A stretch of 13,330 nucleotides of DNA from NCBI GenBank assembly GCA_019243975.1, contig JAFATL010000742.1, forward strand, positions 1-13,330. The letters are read 5' to 3'. Below the pieces are notes generated by a model that was not told where the DNA came from, made no database searches, and saw only the letters and a list, made by a program, of their open reading frames with translations. Numbering within the stretch: position 1 is the stretch's first letter; each line of letters starts with the position of its first letter. The DNA comes from Actinomycetota bacterium. Lineage in GTDB: Bacteria > Actinomycetota > Acidimicrobiia > Acidimicrobiales > JAFATL01. Positions 1 through 5,728 of this stretch are shown in pieces. The translations under genes were made by a program, and so were the position numbers.

Positions 1-930
1 GCCCTGCCGATCCTGCGCGGTGCGTTGGACGGGCGTTGGAACATGCCGTCGAAGGACGTCGGACAGCTCATCTCGTGGATGCCCCAGCAGCGATCGCACG
101 GCGACTTCCGCGTGCTGTGGCTCGGTGACCCCGAAGCCCTCCCGCTCGACGGTTGGCAGCTCAGCAAGGGGTTGGCCTACGCCACGTCGTGGAACGGCTC
201 GTCTACCGCTGTCGACCTGTGGCCCGGCTCGGGTCAAGGCGCCACGCAGCTCATCGACGACGCCGTCACCGTCGCTCGCCACGACGAGACGCGAACACTC
301 GGCCACCTGCTGGCGCCCATGGCCATCCGCTACGTCGTCGTACCGCGGCGCATGGCACCCGGCGCGCCGGGCCCGGCGTTGCCGGCGCCCGCCGATCTGG
401 CGCCGACGCTCGAGCAACAGGTCGACCTGTCGCTGTTGCAGTCCGACGACACGTTGAGCGTGTACGAGAACGCGGCGTGGGCGCCGTCGCGCACCAAGCT
501 GCCGTCGTCCGCGGTCGAGGGCAGCCGTAGCGGCGGCCTCGCGTCGGCGGGCGAGGTCGACCTGGCCGGCGCGCCCCCGGTGCTGCGGTCGCCCAAGTCG
601 CCCGTCCACGACGCCGGCTCGGTGCCCAGCGGGCAGGTGTTCATCTCGCAAGCGGCTGACGCGGGCTGGCAGTTGAAGGTCAACGGCCACACCGCGCCGC
701 GCCGGCGCGCCTTCGGGTGGGCCAACGCCTTCTCGGTCAGCGCGGGCGGGAAGGCCACGCTGCGCCATCACACGTCACCGGCGCGCCCCCTCGCCATCTT
801 GTTCGAGCTCGCGTTGTGGATCGTCGCCTTGCGCTGGCTGTGGCAGGCGTGGCGCGCCCGCCGTCGGGCTCGCCGGGCCGCGGCCGCCACCGACGCGCCA
901 CCGCCGGTTCCCGTGGCGGTCGGCGCGTGA
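1..930 (+). CDS. C-terminal part of a large membrane protein, probably glycosyltransferase-related (5' end outside window)
   Basis: The reading frame is open from the first base, so the true start lies to the left; 309 residues are visible. Residues 1-260 look like a soluble extracytoplasmic domain. Near residues 211-230 is a short stretch of the kind 'W-Q-L-K-V-N-G', which resembles the C-terminal beta-domain of YfhO-like and GT-C-like membrane proteins. One hydrophobic helix follows (about 263-281), then an Arg-rich stretch (285-292) and an Ala/Pro-rich end. By the positive-inside rule the end is cytoplasmic and the large domain is outside. The stop codon overlaps the start of the DUF5719 gene in a GTGA, so the two are co-translated. 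In actinobacteria DUF5719 commonly follows a very long multi-spanning glycosyltransferase, and I infer that identity from the neighbour. No catalytic motif is visible here. Confidence 0.7.
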   Translation, partial: ALPILRGALDGRWNMPSKDVGQLISWMPQQRSHGDFRVLWLGDPEALPLDGWQLSKGLAYATSWNGSSTAVDLWPGSGQGATQLIDDAVTVARHDETRTLGHLLAPMAIRYVVVPRRMAPGAPGPALPAPADLAPTLEQQVDLSLLQSDDTLSVYENAAWAPSRTKLPSSAVEGSRSGGLASAGEVDLAGAPPVLRSPKSPVHDAGSVPSGQVFISQAADAGWQLKVNGHTAPRRRAFGWANAFSVSAGGKATLRHHTSPARPLAILFELALWIVALRWLWQAWRARRRARRAAAATDAPPPVPVAVGA

Positions 931-2354
931 GCGGCGACGGTCCCCGCCGCGGGCCCGCCCTCATCGCCATCGTCGCGCTGCTGCTCGGGGGCGTCGTCGC
1001 CGACGCCGTCGTGCACGAGCCCAAGGCGGCCACGGCATCGGCCCGACCGGTGATGCCGACGGCCGGCCCCGACAGTGCGCTCTCCTCCACCTGGTACTGC
1101 CCGCTGGCCACCGCCGACAAGGCCGGGCAGGCGTCGGGCACGGTGGTCGTGTCGAACCCCACGCGGCACCGGCTGAACGGCGCGCTCACCCTGTTCACCG
1201 TGCAGGGCAAGCCCGTCAAGGTCGATCTGTCGGTGCCGGCGCTGTCGCGCACCAGTGTGCGGGAGGCCGACCACGTGCAGGCACCATTCGCGGCCGCCCA
1301 GGTCGACCTCGACGGCGGCAACGCCGTGGTCGAGCAAGTGGTCAGCGGCTCGCTGGGCGACAGCATCACCGCCTGCGCGTCGCGCGCGTCGACGCAGTGG
1401 TACTTCGCCGAAGGCAACACCAGCAAGGACGCGGTGTTGCTGCTCTCGCTGTTCAACCCGTTCCCCGACGACGCCATCGTCGACCTGTCGTTCACCACCG
1501 ACCAGGGCCGGGCCGTGCCCGACGCGTTCCAGGGTCTCGTCGTGCCCGGCCACGCCATGCTCGTCGTGAACATCGGCGACCACGTACGCCGGCGCGACGA
1601 GGTGTCGACCACGGTGTCGGCGCGCAGCGGGCGCGTGATCGCCGGCAAGATCCAGACGTTCAGCGGCGGCGGCCACAAGGGCATCGCCCTCGCCCTGGGC
1701 GCGCCGCAACTGGGCAAGGCGTGGTACTTCCCCGACGGTTTCGTGACCGAGGGCGTCACCGAGAAGTTCCACATCTACAACCCGGGTTCGAAGGAAGCCG
1801 AGGTGCAGTTGTCGTTCGCCCTCGAGCAGGGCGCGGCCGAGCCGTTCGACATCACCGTGCCGCCGGCCAGCCGGTACACGCTGACGGCCAGCAGCGAGTC
1901 GCGCATCCCGAAGGGCGACGCGCACGCGGTGACGGCCGAGTCGACCAACGGTGTGCCGGTGGTGGTCGAGCGGACGGTGGACTCACTGTCGCCCGCGCCC
2001 CGGCAGGGCTACACCGACATCGTCGGAGCCCAGGCCACCGCGACCGACTGGGTGCTGGCCGCGGGCGGGACGACCGAGACGTTCGACGAGTGGGTGATCG
2101 TGGTCAACACGTCACGGCGCACGGCCCACGTCGACTTCACCGCGCTGGCCAACGGCCAGACCCTCGCCATCGACGGCCTGCAGGACCAGACCATCCCGCC
2201 CGGCCAGCGCCGCGGCTTCCGCATCGGCGACCACATCAAGCGTCCCGACCTGCCGATGACCATCCAGAGCACCACCCCCGTCGTCGTCGAGCGCGGCATG
2301 TTCCGCGTCGGCGCCCTCGGCATGGCCAGCGCCATCGCCATCCCCGAGCGCTAA
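927..2354 (+). CDS. DUF5719-like exported protein with four tandem repeats
   Basis: The GTG start at 927 overlaps the upstream TGA, giving 475 residues. The reading frame stays open further upstream, but only this start places a hydrophobic signal or anchor segment (residues 10-29) at the N-terminus. The rest is four repeats of 102-109 residues. Each starts with an invariant Trp (56, 158, 266, 375). An Asn follows 19-21 residues later (77, 177, 285, 394), a Val/Ile-Pro about 46-49 residues after the Trp, and a Val-rich strand near +80 that is V-V-E in three copies. Repeats 1, 2 and 4 carry an Asp-His-Val/Ile at about +60. This suggests a string of beta-sandwich domains outside the membrane. 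Cys58 and Cys150 are the only cysteines and could form a disulfide in repeat 1. The family's function is unknown; the coupling to a glycan-type membrane protein suggests an envelope role. Confidence 0.8.
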   Translation: MSGDGPRRGPALIAIVALLLGGVVADAVVHEPKAATASARPVMPTAGPDSALSSTWYCPLATADKAGQASGTVVVSNPTRHRLNGALTLFTVQGKPVKVDLSVPALSRTSVREADHVQAPFAAAQVDLDGGNAVVEQVVSGSLGDSITACASRASTQWYFAEGNTSKDAVLLLSLFNPFPDDAIVDLSFTTDQGRAVPDAFQGLVVPGHAMLVVNIGDHVRRRDEVSTTVSARSGRVIAGKIQTFSGGGHKGIALALGAPQLGKAWYFPDGFVTEGVTEKFHIYNPGSKEAEVQLSFALEQGAAEPFDITVPPASRYTLTASSESRIPKGDAHAVTAESTNGVPVVVERTVDSLSPAPRQGYTDIVGAQATATDWVLAAGGTTETFDEWVIVVNTSRRTAHVDFTALANGQTLAIDGLQDQTIPPGQRRGFRIGDHIKRPDLPMTIQSTTPVVVERGMFRVGALGMASAIAIPER

Positions 2355-2391
2355 CTGCAGAGCCGGGCACACGCGAGACGTCCCGCGGCCG

Positions 2392-2432
2392 GCGTCCTGC
2401 AGAATCGAACGGGATCGCCACGTACAGGACGC
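2392..2432. repeat. 8-bp inverted repeat between convergent genes, possible bidirectional terminator
   Basis: GCGTCCTG (2392-2399) is matched by its exact complement CAGGACGC (2425-2432) across a 25-base loop. It lies in the 82-base gap between the stop of the DUF5719 gene (2354) and the stop of the leftward dehydrogenase gene (2437). Position and symmetry fit a terminator serving both strands. There is no T-run on either side and the loop is long, so this is a weak call. Confidence 0.3.
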
Positions 2433-2436
2433 GGGC

Positions 2437-3204
2437 TTACTCCGGCACGGTGAAGGCTTCGGTGATGCCGCCGTCGAGCGGCACGGCGGCTGCGGTGATG
2501 AAACCGGCATCATCGCTGGCGAGGAACGCGATCGTCGCGGCCGCCTCGTCGAGAGACCCGAAGCGCCCCATCGGCCAGTGCACCTTGCGCTTCTCCAGCA
2601 CATCAGGACCGAACTCGAGGACTGCTCGTTGCGTCGCGGTGTCGATCGGCCCGAACAAGACCGCGTTCACCCGCACTCCGCTGCGCGCCAGATGCACGCC
2701 AAGGTCGCGAGTCAGCTGGATGACGCCGGCCTTTGCCGCCGAGAACGCCATCTGCGCGGTCGCCGCGCCCATCGCTCCAAGGAACGATGTCGCGTTGATG
2801 ATCGACCCGCCGGCCGGTTCGCTGTCCCGCACGTGAGGGATGCCGTGCTTGCAGGACAGAGCGACCGACGTCAGGTTCCCGTCGATGACTCGGTGCCAGG
2901 TGTCCAGGCTGGTGTCCATCAGAGCCCTGTCCGCGACGTCCATGACACCGAGGTTGTTGTAGATCACGTCGAGATGGCCGTGGCTACCGACGACCGAGTC
3001 GTACATGTCCGCAACCTGGGCCTCGTCGAGGAGATCGACAGTCAACGCCACGTCCCCGATCGAGTGCTCCACGCGATCCGTGCCGACGACGACTGCGCCC
3101 TCATCGCTCATCCGCTGAGCGACTGCAGCCCCGATCTCACTCGCCACGCCGTTGACAACACAGACCTTCCCGCTCAACCGGCGACCGACAACCAGCTCTG
3201 CCAT
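2437..3204 (-). CDS. SDR-family oxidoreductase with altered catalytic and nucleotide-binding motifs
   Basis: The protein has 255 residues, a usual length for a classical short-chain dehydrogenase/reductase with a Rossmann fold. Family landmarks are N-N-L-G at 83-86 (normally NNAG), the structural Asn110, the Ser140 region, Lys158, the 'R-V-N-A-V' strand with G-P-I, and a C-terminal 'FLASDDAGFITA...DGG' block typical of the family. Two key positions are off. The YxxxK active site reads F154-S-A-A-K158, so the proton-donating Tyr is Phe. The TGxxxGIG loop reads N18-G-V-A-S-E-I-G25, so Thr and the middle Gly are lost. Substrate is unknown. ATG 3204 was chosen over the upstream GTG 3225 because a -10-like box ends six bases before it and the SDR core starts a few residues in. 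Codon use is visibly less GC-biased than that of its neighbours (14 of the first 60 codons end in A/T, against 6-7 of 60 for the GT2 and manB genes), suggesting later acquisition. Confidence 0.85.
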   Translation of the reverse strand: MAELVVGRRLSGKVCVVNGVASEIGAAVAQRMSDEGAVVVGTDRVEHSIGDVALTVDLLDEAQVADMYDSVVGSHGHLDVIYNNLGVMDVADRALMDTSLDTWHRVIDGNLTSVALSCKHGIPHVRDSEPAGGSIINATSFLGAMGAATAQMAFSAAKAGVIQLTRDLGVHLARSGVRVNAVLFGPIDTATQRAVLEFGPDVLEKRKVHWPMGRFGSLDEAAATIAFLASDDAGFITAAAVPLDGGITEAFTVPE

Positions 3205-3210
3205 GCCCCC

Positions 3211-3216
3211 AGTATG
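3211..3216 (-). promoter_or_regulatory. -10-like box for the SDR gene (leaderless)
   Basis: On the minus strand CATACT is followed by six bases and then the ATG at 3204. That spacing would place transcription initiation on or next to the start codon. No -35 match is evident upstream. Confidence 0.35.
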
Positions 3217-3267
3217 CGCCCGCACACAACCGGGATCGGCACGACTGCGCGGCGGATTGGTGGACGG

Positions 3268-3741
3268 CTACGAACGCTCGAACGTGGCGGTAAGACCGCC
3301 TGAGCCCGTGGGTTTGGCTTCGAGCTTGAAGACGTAGTGGTGGAGGCCGGCGCCTTTGGGGGGACAGGCGGGGCGCCATGGTTGCGACACGCTGCCGCCG
3401 GCGGGGACGGCGCCCTGGTCGACTTTGCCGTCGTGGGGCGGGATGCCGGTGACCTTCCAGTGCAGGAAGCCGTTGGCGTCGGGGTCGGTCACCGTCAGCG
3501 TGAGCGACGTGGCGTTCTTGGGGACGCCCGACCAGGCCAGCGGGGGCGACGTGCCTTCGCCGTCGCAGCTGAACTGCACCGGCAGCGGTCCGTCCGGGTT
3601 GAACGCCGTGCTGGTGAGGCTGATGGTCCCGGTGGCGTTGGGCGGGACCGTGTCGCCCGTCGTGCTCTTGCTGCTCTTGCCGCAGGCTGCGAGCGACAGG
3701 ACCGCGAGCGCCAGCAGCATCGCCGGGAGCCGCTGCGTCAC
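3268..3741 (-). CDS. PEBP (YbhB/YbcL-type) lipoprotein, short form
   Basis: The GTG start at 3741 overlaps the TGA of the MFS gene as GTGA, so translation is coupled; 157 residues. Residues 1-19 form a lipoprotein signal peptide ending in L-S-L-A-A-C20, followed by a Ser/Thr-rich linker (about 21-38), so the protein should be lipidated and held outside the cytoplasmic membrane. The rest matches the phosphatidylethanolamine-binding/Raf-kinase-inhibitor-like fold: T-S-P-P-L-A-W near 64-70, the D-P-D-A ligand-site motif at 86-89, H-W-K-V at 94-97, and C-P-P-K-G...H-H-Y-V-F-K-L at 126-140. Ordinary members have about 20 more residues between that strand and a final 'GTY' strand. Here the link is only a few Gly/Ser residues before T-A-T-F-E-R. 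Bacterial members bind small anions or lipids in vitro, but their role is unclear. Pairing with a transporter hints at ligand presentation, which is inference. Confidence 0.85.
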   Translation of the reverse strand: MTQRLPAMLLALAVLSLAACGKSSKSTTGDTVPPNATGTISLTSTAFNPDGPLPVQFSCDGEGTSPPLAWSGVPKNATSLTLTVTDPDANGFLHWKVTGIPPHDGKVDQGAVPAGGSVSQPWRPACPPKGAGLHHYVFKLEAKPTGSGGLTATFERS

Positions 3742-5240
3742 TGTTGCTGTTGGTCCCGGGCCTCGCGCTCTTGGGCTTCCTGCATGGCGCGCATGATGGC
3801 CTCGAAGATCTTCGCCGTGTCGGCTTCGAGGTGGTCGCGCGCCCGCAGCAGCACGAATGCGCCCACGTACACCGGCGGAATGACGATCAGGAACGCGGTG
3901 CGCAGGTTGTCGTTGAAGATCTGCGACAGCCCGGAGACGACGAGTGGCGCACTGGCCGCGCCGAGGACGACGGAGACCACGTTGAAGGCCCCGAACCCGG
4001 CACCGCGGAGGTTGGCAGGCAACGCGTCGGTGAGGCCGGCCCGCAGGGCGGGGATCGACATCACGATGATGAACAGGCCGAGCAGCTGGAACACGTACAC
4101 GGCTGCCGTCGGCATGTGGATGAACGAGATGGCGAACAGCGTGGTGCCGATCATGATGCAGTAGGCCGGCAGCGCCATGCGGGCGCCGCGGATCTTGTCG
4201 TTGAAGTAATCCGCGAACCGGCCACCTAGCAGGATGCCCGGGATGCCGCCGATCACGATCAACGAGCCGACGACGCCCTCGGCTCGACCCTGGTGCACGT
4301 GGAGCTGCCGCTCGTAGAACTGCGGCAGCCACGTGCTGATGCCGACGACGGTGAACTGGAGGACGGCGATGCCGATCAGCGCGTAGCGCATCGTGGTGAT
4401 GCTCATGATCGTGCGCAGGTCGGCCTTGAGGCCGTCCCACATGTCGGCGAGGAAGCGGCGGAAGCCGTGCTCGAACAGCGGCATCGACAGGTCGGCGTCG
4501 AGCGTGTCGTCCTCCGTCACGCCGAGGTGCATGCGGTCGGCGACGCCCCGCTTCGGCTCCCGCAGCCGGTACGACATGATGGCGATGGCGATGCCGGGGA
4601 AGCCCGCCACCAGGAAGCCCCATCGCCAGCCCCAGCGCGAGCTCACGAAGCCGCCGATGCCGATGCCGGCACCGATGCCGATGAACAGCATGCTCTGCTG
4701 GATCGAGAAGGCCAGGCCCCGCTTCTCGATCGGGTAGTAGTCGGCGATGAGGCTGGCGGCCGACGGCTCGGTGACGGCCTGGCCGAAGCCCAGGGCAGCG
4801 CGCAGGCCGACGAGCGACGCGAAGTTCGGCGCCGCCGCTCCCAGCGCGGTGATGCCCGACCACGCCAACACGGTGTGGCCGATCGTGCGGGTGCGGTGCC
4901 AGCGGTCGGCCAGGTACCCGGCAGGGAGGGTGATGATGCCGTTGACGAGGATGAACGACGACGTCAGCAGGCCGATGGCGAAGTCGCCGACGTGGAAGTG
5001 GTGCTCCAGCGGCGTGATCATGCCGCGCACGATGTACTGGTCCATCTGGTCGACCAGCAGCACGAAGCCCAGCGCCCACATCGGCCACGCCGAGATGCGG
5101 GCGGGCGGCACCGGCGACATGGGCGCCGTCTCCAGCGCGTCGGCCGACGACGGCGTTGCGCCCAGCGTGGCCGGTTCGAAGGTCTCCTCGTGCTGGTGGA
5201 CGTGACCCGGTACGGCCTCGGTTCCGTCCCCCTCGTTCAC
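3738..5240 (-). CDS. MFS transporter, spinster-like
   Basis: The protein has 500 residues with the two six-helix halves of a major facilitator superfamily carrier. Residues 1-50 are a hydrophilic, His/Glu/Pro-containing N-terminus. TM1 (about 52-70) carries D64 and D67. The loop 2-3 signature G-Y-L-A-D-R-W-H-R-T-R is at 108-118. R147 in TM4 and P159 with 'A-S-L-I-A-D-Y-Y-P' (161-170) match the spinster/sphingolipid-transporter-like branch. The weaker second-half repeat of the signature is G-G-R-F-A-D at 339-344. The end (470-500) is a charged, probably helical tail ending in four Gln. The substrate cannot be read from sequence; this branch includes lipid and organic-acid carriers. The start is GTG 5240, since a TACAAA box six bases upstream and an AAAGG purine run both fit it. 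The gene is translationally coupled to the PEBP lipoprotein downstream. Confidence 0.9.
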   Translation of the reverse strand: MNEGDGTEAVPGHVHQHEETFEPATLGATPSSADALETAPMSPVPPARISAWPMWALGFVLLVDQMDQYIVRGMITPLEHHFHVGDFAIGLLTSSFILVNGIITLPAGYLADRWHRTRTIGHTVLAWSGITALGAAAPNFASLVGLRAALGFGQAVTEPSAASLIADYYPIEKRGLAFSIQQSMLFIGIGAGIGIGGFVSSRWGWRWGFLVAGFPGIAIAIMSYRLREPKRGVADRMHLGVTEDDTLDADLSMPLFEHGFRRFLADMWDGLKADLRTIMSITTMRYALIGIAVLQFTVVGISTWLPQFYERQLHVHQGRAEGVVGSLIVIGGIPGILLGGRFADYFNDKIRGARMALPAYCIMIGTTLFAISFIHMPTAAVYVFQLLGLFIIVMSIPALRAGLTDALPANLRGAGFGAFNVVSVVLGAASAPLVVSGLSQIFNDNLRTAFLIVIPPVYVGAFVLLRARDHLEADTAKIFEAIMRAMQEAQEREARDQQQQ

Positions 5241-5246
5241 CGCGCC

Positions 5247-5252
5247 TTTGTA
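5247..5252 (-). promoter_or_regulatory. -10-like box (or SD-like purines) for the MFS gene
   Basis: On the minus strand TACAAA (4 of 6 to TATAAT) is followed by six bases and the GTG at 5240. The overlapping AAAGG could instead act as a ribosome-binding site with a short spacer. The sequence alone does not decide between them. Confidence 0.35.
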
Positions 5253-5255
5253 GCA

Positions 5256-5295
5256 CCCGCGATGATGACGGCGTGGAGCGGGTCATCATCGCCGG
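5256..5295. repeat. Long inverted repeat in the MFS/thioredoxin divergent region, candidate operator
   Basis: GCGATGATGAC (5259-5269) is an exact inverted match of GTCATCATCGC (5282-5292), with a 12-base spacer. Skipping one mismatch (5258/5293), two more pairs (5256-5257 with 5294-5295) give 13 of 14 pairs. Half-site centres are 23 bases apart, about two DNA turns. The left arm contains the putative -10 box of the thioredoxin-like gene, the spacer contains its GTG start, and the dyad covers the region where the -35 of the MFS promoter would fall. This fits one dimeric regulator controlling both genes. A hairpin with the start codon in its loop is the alternative if transcription begins further upstream. 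Confidence 0.55.
5261..5266 (+). promoter_or_regulatory. -10-like box for the thioredoxin-like gene (leaderless)
   Basis: GATGAT followed by six bases and GTG 5273. It lies inside the left arm of the inverted repeat at 5256-5295, so binding there would block it directly. TTCACC (5236-5241) is a poor -35 candidate at a 19-base spacing. Confidence 0.35.
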
Positions 5296-5728
5296 AGCAT
5301 TGGTCATTGTCGCGGTCGTCGCCGCGCTCTTGATTCAACGGCGTAAGCCCGCGGCACCGACCCAACCCCGCAACTTCGACGTACCCGCCCAGCTCGACCG
5401 GGCCGACTTCGCCGGTGCGGACCTGCCCTGGCTGGTGGCCGTGTTCACGTCGAGCACCTGTGAGTCGTGCGAGCGCGCCACGGCCAAGGCGGCGGTGCTG
5501 GCGAGCAGTTTGGTCGCCTATGAGGAGATCCCCTACCAGTCGCGCAAGGACCTGCACGAGCGCTACAAGATCGACATCGTGCCGATGATCGTGGCGGCCG
5601 ACGAGAAGGGCGTGGTGCGGGCGTCGTTCATCGGCGTGCCGACGGCGACCGACTTGTGGGCGGCGGTGGCGGAGGCCCGCCAGCCGGGCGTCAGCCCTGA
5701 GCCTGACCTCGGCCGCGGCTCCAGCTGA
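5273..5728 (+). CDS. Membrane-anchored thioredoxin-like protein with CESC motif
   Basis: The protein has 151 residues from GTG 5273. The ATGs just upstream are out of frame, and this start puts a hydrophobic helix (residues 4-21) at the N-terminus. After a short linker, residues about 50-135 form a thioredoxin fold: a strand V-A-V-F-T-S, the active-site C63-E-S-C66, and the cis-Pro site I-V-P104-M-I-V. It should be a thiol-disulfide oxidoreductase or thioredoxin-like reductant. Arg-Arg-Lys directly follows the helix while the N-terminus is nearly neutral, so the positive-inside rule places the thioredoxin domain in the cytoplasm, unlike ResA/TlpA-type proteins. The Trp before the first Cys of classical WCGPC is replaced by Thr, and the CxxC dipeptide is Glu-Ser, so redox potential and partner are unclear. 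The gene is divergent from the MFS gene, and its last 38 bases overlap the ftsH 3' end on the other strand. Confidence 0.8.
   Translation: MERVIIAGALVIVAVVAALLIQRRKPAAPTQPRNFDVPAQLDRADFAGADLPWLVAVFTSSTCESCERATAKAAVLASSLVAYEEIPYQSRKDLHERYKIDIVPMIVAADEKGVVRASFIGVPTATDLWAAVAEARQPGVSPEPDLGRGSS

Noticed and set aside
2341..2436. PstI-type CTGCAG palindromes at 2355 and 2397 as a possible mobile-element or attachment site
   Set aside because: They are six-base palindromes only, with no flanking duplications, integrase or transposase nearby.
1397..2836. Rightward 479-codon frame crossing the end of the DUF5719 gene and part of the SDR gene
   Set aside because: It is Arg/Pro/His-rich, runs through a convergent intergenic gap, and lies antisense to the SDR core. 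It is not a real protein.
3741..5307. Extension of the PEBP frame upstream through the MFS gene (679 codons in all)
   Set aside because: The extra part is an Arg/His-rich out-of-frame reading of the MFS gene. The lipoprotein signal peptide fixes the real start at the GTG overlapping the MFS stop.
4293..5333. Rightward 346-codon frame opposite the MFS gene
   Set aside because: It is low-complexity Asp/Arg/His/Gly-rich, antisense to clear membrane helices, and runs into the real thioredoxin-like start in another frame.
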